A DNA stretch of 64,000 bases from Peteryoungia wuzhouensis. GTDB taxonomy: Bacteria; Pseudomonadota; Alphaproteobacteria; Rhizobiales; Rhizobiaceae. Positions 45,183-55,800 of the stretch are shown here, piece by piece. The notes below the pieces were generated by a model. The model made no database searches. It worked only from the letters and a program-made list of their open reading frames with translations, and was not told the origin of the DNA. Location: contig NZ_QJRY01000002.1 of the NCBI RefSeq assembly GCF_003205195.1, positions 372,001 to 436,000 of the forward strand, written 5' to 3'. Each line of letters begins with the position of its first letter. Position 1 is the stretch's first letter. Both the position numbers and the translations under genes were made by a program.

Positions 45183-45914
45183 ATGAAAGCGCCCACCATA
45201 GCCGCAATACTGATGTCAGGCCTCAGTCTGCTTTTAGGTATCAATCCGGCACAGGCTCAGGCACCGCAGGATTTCGTCGGAAACTGGACCGTCGAGGGCG
45301 GTCCGCTCGGCGCCTGCAGCATCAACCTCTCCGGCCAGGCCATGGGCGGCCAGTTGAAAGCGACCACCTATACCTGTGTCGGCCCCATGTCCTTCGCTTG
45401 GGCCTGGGCCCCGAATGGCACAGGACTGAGCATTCTCGGCACCAACAATTTCCCGATCGCGACACTGCGGCCGAGCAGAGGCGTTCTCGTCGGACAATTG
45501 AATGACGGGAGCCTCGTGACGCTGAAGCCGGCAAGCGGCCAAAGGATCGGCGCACCACGCCTGGCCCAGCCGCCGGCTGCAGCCCCCGGGCAGCGTGAAA
45601 ACTGCCGCCGCCGCTACGACAATGATCGCTGCGCCGAGGCAACCGACCTCGTCCCGCCCTTTACCGGCAACGGTCCGGTGCGCGTTCAGGCGCTCAATCA
45701 GCTGAACATCCGAGCCGGGGAAGACATGAAGAGCACCGTCATCGGAAAGCTCGAAGTCGGCCAGTGTTTCCTGGTCGAAGCCTGCCGCCAGACGCCGCAA
45801 TGGGGCCTGCGCTGCCGCGTGCCGGTCGGCGACAGCGGCAAGAAGGGATACGTGATCAAATATTTCAGCGATCAGACCGGCGACTACATCGTCTTCAGCA
45901 ATCAGTGCCGCTGA
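45183..45914 (+). CDS. Exported protein with Inh-like and SH3-like domains
   Basis: A 243-residue protein with a signal peptide (cleavage after AQAQA, about residue 26). Residues 30-110 (FVGNWTVEGGPLGACSINLSGQAMGGQLKATTYTC...) look like the AprI/Inh metalloprotease-inhibitor fold with a cysteine pair. A Pro-rich linker follows, and residues about 160-240 resemble a bacterial SH3 domain (QALNQLNIRAGEDMKSTVIGKLEVGQCFLVEAC...). The pairing suggests a periplasmic binding or inhibitory role, not shown directly. Confidence 0.7.
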   Translation: MKAPTIAAILMSGLSLLLGINPAQAQAPQDFVGNWTVEGGPLGACSINLSGQAMGGQLKATTYTCVGPMSFAWAWAPNGTGLSILGTNNFPIATLRPSRGVLVGQLNDGSLVTLKPASGQRIGAPRLAQPPAAAPGQRENCRRRYDNDRCAEATDLVPPFTGNGPVRVQALNQLNIRAGEDMKSTVIGKLEVGQCFLVEACRQTPQWGLRCRVPVGDSGKKGYVIKYFSDQTGDYIVFSNQCR

Positions 45915-45990
45915 CACAACTGAGGCCCGGTGCGGCGCGCGATAGTTGACCGGGCCCTCTTTCCAACCGCCGTGGAAACACCTATATCAC

Positions 45991-46331
45991 TCGTGCCGGG
46001 GCTTGCTCCGGCTATGGCAATAAACGGTCGGTGTAATAAACCTATTGGACCCGGGGGCGGTACCCGGCGCCTCCACCAAAAACCGGTCGGATCTGATTTG
46101 AAGTCAGACCGGCTTTTGATGGGGGCGAAATAGGATCGACAAGGGCGTAAAGATCGAACTTTTGCTCGGCATGATACCGCCGTTATCGGGTCACAAGTGT
46201 AGTTGCAAACGACAACAACGCTAAGGGTTATGCTCTCGCTGCCTAATGGCGGTGCGGGAAATCCGAACCAAGTCCTCTAGGTTAGCCCCTTGAGGCGGGG
46301 TCCGAAGGCACCTGGCAACAGAAGCCTTCAC
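45991..46331 (+). ncRNA. ssrA: Transfer-messenger RNA, circularly permuted two-piece form
   Basis: The acceptor piece comes first and ends CGCCTCCACCA at 46078. The coding piece starts at GGGGGCG (46121), and the two ends pair as an acceptor stem, so the gene is permuted as in alphaproteobacteria. Between them a stem-forming spacer would be removed. The tag reading frame runs from GCA 46205 to TAA 46246 and encodes ANDNNAKGYALAA. A GAAGGC/GCCTTC stem (46304-46329) lies at the 3' side. Outer ends are approximate. It frees stalled ribosomes and tags the products for proteolysis. Confidence 0.93.
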
Positions 46332-46510
46332 CTAATCTCCCTCCTGTGCCTTTTCGTTGCTCCTGATATTACCCGGTGTCGCGCGCCTACCCGAACGCGC
46401 TGAAATGATGTATCCTGTGGCGAAGCGCTTTCGCGTGACGGGGCTTTTCGATACCGACGCGCCGTGGCATATAGCCGTCGAAACGGCATGAGAAGGAAAG
46501 ACAGGATCTG

Positions 46511-47014
46511 ATGGGGCACGACCACATTCGCTACGACATTCTGGCCCAGGACGCGCTGAGAAGTGTCATCCGCAAGGTTTTGACCGAAGTTGCTGCCACC
46601 GGCCGTCTTCCGGGCGACCATCATTTCTTCATCACCTTCCTGACCGGCGCTCCGGGCGTGCGAATCTCCCAGCATCTGAAGGCCAAGTATGCCGAGCAGA
46701 TGACCATCGTCATCCAGCACCAGTTCTGGGAACTCAAGGTCACCGACAGCCTGTTCGAGATCGGCCTCTCCTTCTCCGACACGCCCGAAAAGCTGGTTAT
46801 TCCGTTCAACGCCATCCGCGGCTTCTATGATCCTTCGGTCAACTTCGAACTCGAATTCGATGTGCCGCTGGCCGATGAAGATGAAAACGACGCGGAGATT
46901 ACCGCCTATCCGCTCGATGTGTCCGCCAAGGTCGAAGAGACCGAAGCTGCGGCCTCGGACGAGAAGAAGGAAGGCTCCGTCGTCTCGCTCGACGCTTTCC
47001 GCAAGAAGCAGTAA
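46511..47014 (+). CDS. sspB: ClpXP adaptor SspB (alpha type)
   Basis: A 167-residue protein of the alphaproteobacterial SspB family. It opens IRYDILAQDALRSVIRKVLTEVAATGRLPGDHHFFITFLT and has LTGAPGVRISQHLKAKYAEQMTIVIQHQFWEL. The acidic tail ends in VVSLDAFRKKQ, the ClpX-binding-type motif. It captures ssrA-tagged proteins and hands them to ClpXP. The tmRNA gene lies immediately upstream on the same strand. Confidence 0.95.
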   Translation: MGHDHIRYDILAQDALRSVIRKVLTEVAATGRLPGDHHFFITFLTGAPGVRISQHLKAKYAEQMTIVIQHQFWELKVTDSLFEIGLSFSDTPEKLVIPFNAIRGFYDPSVNFELEFDVPLADEDENDAEITAYPLDVSAKVEETEAAASDEKKEGSVVSLDAFRKKQ

Positions 47015-47024
47015 CGGAATCCGA

Positions 47025-47044
47025 AGCCGGCCCCAGGGCCGGCT
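47025..47044 (+). terminator. Terminator downstream of sspB
   Basis: AGCCGGCCC pairs perfectly with GGGCCGGCT around a 2-base loop, followed by CTCTTT. Confidence 0.8.
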
Positions 47045-47067
47045 CTCTTTGACCTGGAACGACAGAC

Positions 47068-47259
47068 ATGGCCGCAGACATCGTCAATCTCCGTCAGTTC
47101 CGCAAGACCAAGGCGCGCGCCGAACGTGAGGCGATCGCCGAGCAGAACCGCCTTACCCACGGCCGGACCAAGGCGGAAAAAAACCTGACCCGCACCCTGA
47201 ACGAAAAGGCTGCCCGGCAGCTCGACCAGGGACGCATCGAACAGCCCAGCGAAGACTAG
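47068..47259 (+). CDS. DUF4169-family small protein
   Basis: A 63-residue basic, helical protein starting MAADIVNLRQFRKTKARAER, with the NRLTHGRTKAEKN core that marks DUF4169. Function unknown. GACCTGGAACGACAGAC precedes the ATG. It lies between sspB and a ribbon-helix-helix gene on the same strand. Confidence 0.85.
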   Translation: MAADIVNLRQFRKTKARAEREAIAEQNRLTHGRTKAEKNLTRTLNEKAARQLDQGRIEQPSED

Positions 47260-47319
47260 CCACACCGCCCGTCCGGCGCATGTCTTCCGCGCCCTGAAGA
47301 TGCGAGAGGCCCCGCGTTC

Positions 47320-47568
47320 ATGATCCGCAAACGCTCGATCACCCTTCATGGCCACCGCACGAGCTTTTCCGTCGAAGATGATTTTCTCGCCGAACTGAGA
47401 GAGATTGCCACGCGGCGCGGCATCAGCTTTGCCGCCCTTATCGCGGAAGTCGATGAAAACCGCCCCTCAGGAGCCAATCTCTCTTCGGCCCTGCGGCTTT
47501 ATGTGCTGGCCCAGCTCAAGCAGATCAAGGTGCAGGAGGCAACGGAAGTCCCCACATCACAGAGTTAG
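47320..47568 (+). CDS. Ribbon-helix-helix domain protein
   Basis: An 82-residue protein (MIRKRSITLHGHRTSFSVEDDFLAELREIATRRGISFAALIAEVDE...) of the RHH_4 type, with the beta strand RSITLHGHRTSFSV and two helices. Such proteins bind DNA as dimers or serve as antitoxin-like factors; no toxin gene adjoins. Convergent with the AsmA-family gene, 7 bp apart. Confidence 0.85.
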   Translation: MIRKRSITLHGHRTSFSVEDDFLAELREIATRRGISFAALIAEVDENRPSGANLSSALRLYVLAQLKQIKVQEATEVPTSQS

Positions 47569-47575
47569 GCGGCCT

Positions 47576-50500
47576 TCACCGCACACCTGGCAGCCCCTCA
47601 AAGGTCATGCCCGGCAGCGGTTGGCGCACGACCCGTTCCTGCTGTGGAACGGGCAGAAGCGGCGACGCTGGCACGCTTTCTGTCGTCGGACCCGATGGCG
47701 CGACGGCACCCGCATCGTCCGCTGTCGCGGGATCGGCCGGCGGTTCCTCCTGTTGCAATCGCTCCGCCTCGGCGCGCTGCCGCGCTTCTTCCTCAAGACG
47801 AGCCCGCTCTTCGGCCCTCGAACGGGCAAGTGCTGCCTCCCGCCTCAGTCTCTGCTTCTCCAGCACGCTCGATTGAAGCGCCTCCACCCGTCGGCGTTCC
47901 GTCTCGAAGGCGCGCAGCGAGAGGAAATTGGTGAGTTCCGTAACGTCGAGCACACGCTCCGGCGAAAGAGCCGCCCCTTGCAGCAGAAGCCGCAGATTGG
48001 GCGCAGCCCCTTCCATGGCGAGATCTCCAGCTGCGAGCGCCACACCGATTTCGCCCTCCAGCGTCCCATTGTCCAGGTCGAGTCTTGCGCTGCCATCCAG
48101 CGACGCAGGGTTTGTCTGGGCAACCGCATTTTGCACCCGGATCGTATGATCGGACAATGCAAAGGGAAGCTTCAGCCCCTCGACCACCGTCTCTCCCTGG
48201 AACAACAATGCGTCGGTCATGCCTCGCACCTTGTCCTGGTCCAACTCGGTGCCGAGTGCATCCGCCTGGGCAACGAGGCGCGGCAGGATGGCAAGATCCA
48301 GATCGCGGATTGACAGGCGCGGCAGGGCAAGCTCGCCCGACCCGCTCGCGCCGCCGATCAGCTCGGCAACGCTGGCCCCGCCCCCCTCGCCCACAAAGGT
48401 CATGTCATAAGAGCCGGACAAGGCTGTCGCCGGATCGAGGCCACGTTCCAGCCGCAGCGCATTCAGGCTGCGACCGAGATCGGCTCCCTTCACGTCGAGG
48501 CGCGATTGCAGAAATCCATTTCCATCGGTGTTGGCGAGCGACAACCGTCCGGTCATGGTGCCGCCAAGCCAGGAACCTCTGGCCTCGTCGAGTGTCAGTT
48601 CACCGGATCTGGCCGTCAGCTTCGCGGCAACATCAGTCATCGCCTCGCCGATACCCGGCCAGACCTGCTTTGCCTTAAGGTCGAGATCGAGATCGGCAGT
48701 CACCATGCTCTTCGCAAGCGGTGTCGCAGCAAGCGCGCCTGAGGCCGGCTCGCGCACCGGCCCGAGCATCGTCTCGGCCAGCCATTCCAGGTCGAGGCTG
48801 TCGAGCGACACCGTTGCCTTCGCCATTGGCACGACGCCACGCAGATCGAGCGTGCCACGCCCGCTGACCGCCTGGCCCGCTACGGTCGAGGTGAGATCAT
48901 CGATCGTCACCTGCCCTTCGGAAAGTCCGAACTGCGCCGTCGCCTTGGTCGGAACCCCGGATTCGGCGGCGGGCAGACTGACCCCGAGCGCCATCAGGTA
49001 GGGTCCGATATCCGCGCTCTCGACGGAGGCATCCCACGCGCCGTCCAGAAGATGCGGGCCGTCAACGCCGGTCAGCCTGCCGGTCGCGGACAGACTGGTG
49101 CGTGCGCCATCGAAGCGGATCTCGGCATCGGCAGTCCGGGAATCCCCACCCTTGAGGACCAGTCCCAGGCGTCCACCTTCGCCGATCGTCCACGGAAGCG
49201 GCGCAAGCCCCGCCTGGCCCATCAGGATCTGCGCTTCGTCGTTTTCCAGGCTCGCTTCGATGCTGCGTCCTTCGCCGCTCGTTAGTGCAGCCAGGGTCGG
49301 TGCGCTGACCGTGAAAGTTGCCCGGCTGCCATCGGTCCGGCCGCCACCGCTCACCCGCACACTGCCGCCTCCGTCGAGGGCGATATCGGCCGAGATATCG
49401 GTATCCGCATACCAGTCGGCGCTCTCAGCCAAACGCTTAAGCACGGGGCGTCCGGGAAACCGCTGGTCGAGCAGCGCCAGGAACGCGGATGGATCCTTCG
49501 AACGCAGCGATACCCGCCCCTCGCCGTCAAAGACGCCCGCAGACAGGGCTACGGCACCGGCAATGTCGAGCGACGCGCCGGCGACGTTGCCGAGCTTCAT
49601 ACGCTCGACCGAAAGCCGGTCGCCTTCATAGCTGACAATGCTGTCGACATCGCCGATATCGACCCCGAAAGCCGTCAGTCGGCCGAGCTTCAGCCGGGCG
49701 GCGATCCGCTCGGCCAGCAGATTGCGCTCGGCATCTTCACCGATGACCAGAGCAGCAATGGCGCGCGCCGCGTCGAGATCGAGGCCGGCACCTGTGAGAT
49801 CGACCGACAGGCTCGGTGCCACGCCCGAACGCGATTCCCGCTCCAGGCGGCCATTCAGCGGCTCATCGCCGACGGCAAGCTCCAGCTTTTCGAAGCGCTG
49901 AAGTTCGGGGGTCAGGTTCACGGTCGCCGAAAACCCGGCAGAGCGGAGTTGCCGGATTGCCGGATCCACCTTGCCGGAGATCCAGGTGGCAAGACCCGAT
50001 GGTTGGGTGGAGGCGACCAGCAGATTGCCATCGAATGACGGCGAACCGGTCAGCATCAGCCGCCCGCTCGCCTCCACCTGGGTGCGTCCCGGAAGCACGG
50101 CGACGGCGCGATCGACGGTCCAGCCGGGGGCCGCCGGCCGAACGTCGAGTTGAATATCGCGGAAGACGGTATCGCCTGCAAGGATCGCCGGTAATTTCAG
50201 CGTGGCACGTCCCGGTACGTTCGGCACGGGGATCTTGGCCGCCGTTTGCAGGAGCAGGGTCAGCCGCTGCTGCAGCGACACTGTTCCGTTGCGGGCCGTC
50301 TTCGCCGCCCGGCTGCCATCGGCCGCGAGCCGGTTGACGTCCACCTGCTGCCCTTCGGCCGTCAGCAGGAATTCCGGTTTCGCCCCCGTGTCGAGCTTGG
50401 CCTCGCCGGTGATCACATAGGGATCGGCGACGTCACCGAGCTCCAGGCGGTAGGACGGGATTGCGACGCTCTCATTGGTCAGCTCGAACGCCCCGCGCAG

Positions 50501-51289
50501 CCGTGGACCCGGCGCAGGCGTCGGAGCACCGGCTGCAGGCGCGGCAGTCTCCGCCTGTTTCCAGGTCGAGAGGAATTGCCCCTTGTAGATCGGCCGTCCA
50601 TCTTGCAGCGCCAGTTCACCTTCCAGCGACACGTCGAAGGGGCGTGCATCCGGTTCGATCCGCAGCCGGATCGGCACTGTCTCGTTGGTGCTTTCCGAGC
50701 TGGTCAAGGCAAACCCACCAACCTCTCCATCCAGCGATGCCCGTCCGGAAACCGACCAGGGACCTGCCAGCGTGCGGGCGGAAATGTCAGCATCGAGATC
50801 CGACAGAACGCGGTTGCGGCCCGATTGCTCGTCGATGAATTCGACATGGCCGCCGGTAACCGACACCCTCTCCAGAATCACGGTCCGCGCGGGAATGCTC
50901 GGCCGGCTGCCGCGCAACCAGTCGAGAGTGCCGTCAGGAAGAAGCCGGATCCGCGCCTTGGGCTGCTCGATGCGCATGTCGAAGATCCGCGCTTCGCCAG
51001 ACATGAACGGCGCCAGTTCTGCATCAAGCGAGAAGCGGGCGATCTGGACAAGCGGTGAACCGTCGACATCCGTGCCGACGGTCACGTCTTCCATGGTCAC
51101 CGAGGGAAAGGGCAGAATGCGGGCGCTGACCGCCCCATTCACGACGACTTTCTTGCCCAGAAGCTGGCTCGCCCGGCTTTCGAAGTCCTGCCGAAAGCTG
51201 GTCCAGTCGATGAAGAAGGGCGCCAGCAGCGCGGCAAACAGCGCCACCACCAAAAGACCGCCCAGCGTTACCAGTATGCGTCCGAGCAC
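47576..51289 (-). CDS. Large AsmA-family membrane-anchored protein
   Basis: A 1237-residue protein with one N-terminal helix (MLGRILVTLGGLLVVALFAALLAPFFIDW) and the AsmA start motif FESRASQLLGKKVVVNGAVSARILPFPSVTMEDV. The rest is long, repetitive beta structure, with AsmA_2-like sequences at the C-terminus and a final coiled, Glu/Arg-rich and Pro-rich tail. AsmA-type proteins bridge lipids toward the outer membrane. GTG 51289 has AAGGAG eight bases upstream. An ATG at 51343 is less likely. Confidence 0.88.
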   Translation of the reverse strand: MLGRILVTLGGLLVVALFAALLAPFFIDWTSFRQDFESRASQLLGKKVVVNGAVSARILPFPSVTMEDVTVGTDVDGSPLVQIARFSLDAELAPFMSGEARIFDMRIEQPKARIRLLPDGTLDWLRGSRPSIPARTVILERVSVTGGHVEFIDEQSGRNRVLSDLDADISARTLAGPWSVSGRASLDGEVGGFALTSSESTNETVPIRLRIEPDARPFDVSLEGELALQDGRPIYKGQFLSTWKQAETAAPAAGAPTPAPGPRLRGAFELTNESVAIPSYRLELGDVADPYVITGEAKLDTGAKPEFLLTAEGQQVDVNRLAADGSRAAKTARNGTVSLQQRLTLLLQTAAKIPVPNVPGRATLKLPAILAGDTVFRDIQLDVRPAAPGWTVDRAVAVLPGRTQVEASGRLMLTGSPSFDGNLLVASTQPSGLATWISGKVDPAIRQLRSAGFSATVNLTPELQRFEKLELAVGDEPLNGRLERESRSGVAPSLSVDLTGAGLDLDAARAIAALVIGEDAERNLLAERIAARLKLGRLTAFGVDIGDVDSIVSYEGDRLSVERMKLGNVAGASLDIAGAVALSAGVFDGEGRVSLRSKDPSAFLALLDQRFPGRPVLKRLAESADWYADTDISADIALDGGGSVRVSGGGRTDGSRATFTVSAPTLAALTSGEGRSIEASLENDEAQILMGQAGLAPLPWTIGEGGRLGLVLKGGDSRTADAEIRFDGARTSLSATGRLTGVDGPHLLDGAWDASVESADIGPYLMALGVSLPAAESGVPTKATAQFGLSEGQVTIDDLTSTVAGQAVSGRGTLDLRGVVPMAKATVSLDSLDLEWLAETMLGPVREPASGALAATPLAKSMVTADLDLDLKAKQVWPGIGEAMTDVAAKLTARSGELTLDEARGSWLGGTMTGRLSLANTDGNGFLQSRLDVKGADLGRSLNALRLERGLDPATALSGSYDMTFVGEGGGASVAELIGGASGSGELALPRLSIRDLDLAILPRLVAQADALGTELDQDKVRGMTDALLFQGETVVEGLKLPFALSDHTIRVQNAVAQTNPASLDGSARLDLDNGTLEGEIGVALAAGDLAMEGAAPNLRLLLQGAALSPERVLDVTELTNFLSLRAFETERRRVEALQSSVLEKQRLRREAALARSRAEERARLEEEARQRAEAERLQQEEPPADPATADDAGAVAPSGPTTESVPASPLLPVPQQERVVRQPLPGMTFEGLPGVR

Positions 51290-51360
51290 CAATGCCACTC
51301 CTTGATTTCGGCCGCAGGGTAACCCAATTCGCCGTGGTAGCAAGCCGTAAGGTCTTGTAG

Positions 51361-52770
51361 TCAGACGCGAAAAATCTTGCCCGGATTGAACAGATCCTGT
51401 GGATCGAGGCTCGCCTTGATCGCCCGCATGACCGGCAGCGCCGAGGCTAGCTCCTGTCTCAGATAGCTGATCTTGCCCTGCCCGATGCCATGTTCGCCGG
51501 TGCAGGTCCCGTCCATGGCGAGAGCCCGTCCGTTCAGTCTCTCCAGGAAGGCCTCCGCCTCCGCGACGCCCTTCGGATCCTTGTCGTCGAAGAGCAGCAG
51601 CACATGGAAATTGCCATCACCAGCATGGCCGACGATCGGCGCAAGAAAACCATGTTCGCGAATATCCGACTGCGTTTCGGCAACGCATTCGGCCAGCCGC
51701 GAGATGGGCACGCAGACATCGGTCGACAGGGCGGCAAGTTCCGGAGCCAGCGCCCGGCTCGCCCAATAGGCATTGTGACGTGCCTTCCACAGCTGCGCGC
51801 GCTCCTCGGCATTGGCCGTATACTGGAAGGCATCGGCACCGAATTCGGCCGCGATCTCGGCAAACTGCTGCGACTGCAGGGCAACCGTCTCGTCCGTCCC
51901 GTGGAATTCGACGAAAAGCGTCGGCCTCTCCGGATAAGAGAGCTTCGAATAGGCGTTGCAGGCACGGATCTGCATCTCGTCGAGCAGTTCGATCCGCGCC
52001 ACCGGAATGCCCATCTGAATGGTCATGATCACGGCATTGCAGGCGTCTTCGAGCGTTGGGAAAGCACAGACGCCGCCGCCGATCTTCGCCGGTATGCCTT
52101 GCAGTCGAAGCGTGATCGAGGTGATGAGACCAAGCGTGCCCTCGGAGCCGACAAAAAGGCGGGTGAGGTCGTAACCGGCGGATGATTTCCGCGCCCGATG
52201 CGCGGTGCGGATCTCCTCGCCATCGGCAGTGACAACGGTCAGCGCCAGCACATTGTCCTTCATCGTGCCATAGCGCACCGCATTGGTGCCCGACGCGCGG
52301 GTCGCGGTCATGCCACCAAGCGAAGCATTGGCGCCGGGATCGATCGGAAAGAAAAGGCCCGTATCGCGCAGATAGGTATTCAGATCCTCGCGCGTCACGC
52401 CTGGCTCAACTGTGCAGTCGAGATCCTCGGCATTGACCTCAAGAACCCTGTTCATCCGGCTGAAATCGACGGATATGCCGCCGAATGGCGCATTGACCTG
52501 CCCTTCGAGCGACGACCCCGTCCCGAAGGCGACGATCGGCACCTGGTGAGCAGCACAGATGCGCACCACCTCCTGCACATCGGCGGTCTGCTCGACGAAA
52601 ACCACTCCGTCGGGCAATTGCGACGGCAGATAGGTGGTCGTGTGGCTGTGCTGTTCGCGGAAAGACTGCCCGGTCTGGAAGCGGTCGCCGAAACGCTGCT
52701 TGAGGATCGGCAGCGCGGCCGCGATCCCCGCCTCGTTGCGCTTGCCGTCGATCACATCCTTGCGCGCCAT
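51361..52770 (-). CDS. FAD-linked oxidase, D-lactate dehydrogenase type
   Basis: A 469-residue flavoprotein of the VAO/PCMH family. The FAD-binding half has PIVAFGTGSSLEGQV, DCTVEPGVTREDLN and GANASLGGMTATRASGTNAVRYGTMKDNVLALTVV; the C-terminal half has HAGDGNFH (catalytic His residues) and TGEHGIGQGK. Closest by memory to cytochrome-linked D-lactate dehydrogenases and glycolate oxidase subunit D. No signal peptide. Confidence 0.9.
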   Translation of the reverse strand: MARKDVIDGKRNEAGIAAALPILKQRFGDRFQTGQSFREQHSHTTTYLPSQLPDGVVFVEQTADVQEVVRICAAHQVPIVAFGTGSSLEGQVNAPFGGISVDFSRMNRVLEVNAEDLDCTVEPGVTREDLNTYLRDTGLFFPIDPGANASLGGMTATRASGTNAVRYGTMKDNVLALTVVTADGEEIRTAHRARKSSAGYDLTRLFVGSEGTLGLITSITLRLQGIPAKIGGGVCAFPTLEDACNAVIMTIQMGIPVARIELLDEMQIRACNAYSKLSYPERPTLFVEFHGTDETVALQSQQFAEIAAEFGADAFQYTANAEERAQLWKARHNAYWASRALAPELAALSTDVCVPISRLAECVAETQSDIREHGFLAPIVGHAGDGNFHVLLLFDDKDPKGVAEAEAFLERLNGRALAMDGTCTGEHGIGQGKISYLRQELASALPVMRAIKASLDPQDLFNPGKIFRV

Positions 52771-52866
52771 CCCCTACCTCCCGAAATTTCCATTGCCGAC
52801 ATCGCATCGCCTGCGGCGTCCCTGCTATGGGATAGGCGCATTTCATTGTCCAGTGACAGAAACGCC

Positions 52867-52884
52867 GCGCGCGATGACGCGCGC
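52867..52884. terminator. GC-only hairpin downstream of the RND operon
   Basis: GCGCGCG (52867-52873) pairs with CGCGCGC (52878-52884) around ATGA. On the reverse strand it is followed by GGCGTTTCTG, a weak T-tract. Confidence 0.4.
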
Positions 52885-52891
52885 GCAGCAG

Positions 52892-55800
52892 TCACTCGGC
52901 GGCGATCCGTGGCGGCTCTCCGGCATCGTTCGCGCCCTTGAGGGTGGCATCGTCAAGTTCGCGCTTCAACCGTGCCTCTTCATGGGCATGCGGCTTGGAG
53001 AAACGCGCCAGGAGCAGGTAAGCAACCGGCGTGATGTAGAGCGTCACCAGGGTCGCGAAGCCCAGCCCGCCGACGATGACCCAGCCGAGCGCGATGCGGG
53101 CCTCCGCACCCGCCCCTTGCGCCAGCACCAGCGGGAATCCGCCGAGAACGGTGGCGATCATCGTCATCATCACGGGACGAAGGCGGATCGCGCAGGCATT
53201 TTCGATCGCCTCGCGTACGCTCTGCCCCCGGTCGCGCAACTGATTGGCGAATTCGACGATCAGGATGCCGTTCTTCGCCATGACCCCGACCAGAAGCACG
53301 AGACCGATCTGGCTGTAGACGTTGAGCGTCGACCCCGTGATGACCAGCGCAAAGACCGCGCAGGCAAGCCCCAGAGGCACCGTTGCCATGATGATCAGAC
53401 CGGAAATCACGCTTTCGAACTGCGCCGCCAGCACCAGGAAGATGATGGCGATGGCAAATCCGAAGGTTAGCGCCATCCCGTAGGAATTCTCCTGCAGGGT
53501 CGCGGCTTCCGCAAGCGGCACCAGACGCGAACCCGGCGGCAGCAGCGGCTCGGCGATGGCCTTCACGGCCTCGACCGCATCGCCCAGGGCCACCCCGTCG
53601 TTGAGACCGGCGGAGAAGGAGACGGAAGCCAGCTGTTGCTCACGGTTGAGCTGCGGCGCCACCGCCCTCTCTTCCAATGTCGCGATGGTCGACATCGGCA
53701 CGACGCGACCATCGGACGTGGTGAGGAAGATGTTTTCGAGATCGGTCGGATCGTTGATCGGCTGCGTGCTCGACACCAGCCGGACCGGGATCGAATTGCC
53801 GTCGATGAACACGTCGGTCACCGAGCGCCCTTCGAGCAGCGCCTGCAACGACGTTCCGATTGCGTTGATGTCGACGCCGAGATCGGACGCGCGCTCGCGG
53901 TCGATGGTGACGGAAATCTGCGCCTGCGTGGGCTCGTTATCGAGCCTTGGCGTCTGCAACAGCGGTGAATTGCCCATCTGGTCGACGATCTTGATCGCCG
54001 CCTCCGTCAGCTTTTCGTGACTACTGCCGACGATCGCCATCTGCAGACCGCTGCCGGCGCCGCGGATGCGAAGGCTGTTCGACTGGAAGACGTTGCCGCG
54101 CAGGGCGGGCACTGTGGCCGCAGCCGCATTCACGTCCTGCACGATCTGGTCCTGCGTGCGCGTCCGCTCGTCCCACGGCGCGAGCGTGAGCACCATGAAG
54201 GCGCTGTTGGATGAACCCTGTCCGGAAATCGAGAAGACGTTGCGAATTTCTCCATTGTCGATCAGAGGCTTCAGCTTTTCCTCGACCCGCTGGACCTGAT
54301 CCCGCGTATAGGCGAGGCTTGATCCCTGCGGCGTCGAAAGCCGCATCATCACCATGGACCGGTCTTCCCGCGGCGTCAGTTCGCTGCGGATACCGGTGAA
54401 GGTGCCATAGGCGGCAGCCGAGAATATCACGGCGACCACGACGACGATGAGAGGGTTGCGCAGGCATGCGCCGAGGCTGCGACGGTAGACCGACGAGAAA
54501 CGCGCACCGAACCGGCCAAGTATCCCGTGATCCTCGTCCTTGGCCTGCCGCAGCATGCGCGAGGCCATCATCGGACAGAGCGTCAGTGCCGTCACGGAGG
54601 ACAAGAGAACGGCAAACGCGAGCACGAAGCCGAATTCACGGAAGAGCCCGCCAAGCTGCCCCGGCAGGAAGGAAAGCGGAACGAAGACGGCCGCAAGTGT
54701 GGCCGTCGTTGCGAGCACCGCGAAGAACACCTCCTGCGTGCCGAGAACGGCGGCGGCGCGCGGCCCCATGCCTTCGGATCTTCGCCGGACGATGTTCTCC
54801 AGGACGACGATGGCATCATCGACCACCAGACCTGTCGCCAGAACGATCGCGAGCAATGTGAGGATGTTGATCGAGAAGCCGACCATGTAGATAGCGGCCA
54901 ACGTCCCGATCAGCGCCACCGGCATGGTCAGCGCTGGAATGAGCGTCGCGCGCCAGTCGCGCAGGAAAAGGAAGAGCACGACGAGCACGATCGCCGCAGA
55001 CAGGGAGAGCGCAAGCTCCACCTCGTGCAGAGCGCCCTGGATGAACACCGCGTCGTCGCTGCTGACAACGATCCTGGTGCCCTCTGGCAGGACATCCTGA
55101 AGGTCCGCGACGGCGGCATGCACGCCACTTGAAATGCTGAGCGTATTCGACTGCGCCTGACGGATGACACCCAGACCGACACCAGCCACCCCATTGGAAC
55201 GCAGAGCGGTTGAACCGTCGTCCGGTCCAAGCGTGACCGTCGCAACGTCACGCAACCGCACCTGGTTGCCGATGAGAACATTCTCGAAATCCTCGACCGA
55301 GGTCAGGCTTGCCGTCGCCCGCACAACGATATCCTGGGTCAGCGATTCCAGCGACCCGGCGGGCACGTCGAGCGAAGCTCCCTGGAGCGCAGTCGAAAGG
55401 TTGGCGACAGTCAGGCCGCGGCTGGCAAGGGCGGCCTGGTTGACGTCGATCCGGAAGACCTTTTCCTGATCGCCATAAATTTCGACATCGGCGACACCGT
55501 CAACGGCCGCCAGACGGTCGGATATCTCGTTCTCGACCAGGAGCGTCAGGTCTTCCATCGACAGCGTCGTGGACGTCACGCCGAGCCGCATGATCGGCTG
55601 GGAATCCGAATCCGCCTTGACGATGCGCGGCTCGTCGACGTCATCGGGCAACTGGTTGCGGACGCGGCCGAGCGCATCGCGCACATCGTTCGCCGCAACG
55701 GCGAGATCGACACTATCGGAGAATTCAAGTGTCGTGCGGCTGGATCCGAACTGTGAGCGCGACGACATGGATTTGAGCCCGCTGACGCGTGCCACGGCAC

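Noticed and set aside
47320-47568. The ribbon-helix-helix gene as an antitoxin of a toxin-antitoxin pair
   Set aside because: No small toxin-like gene adjoins; the neighbours are DUF4169 and a convergent AsmA-family gene.
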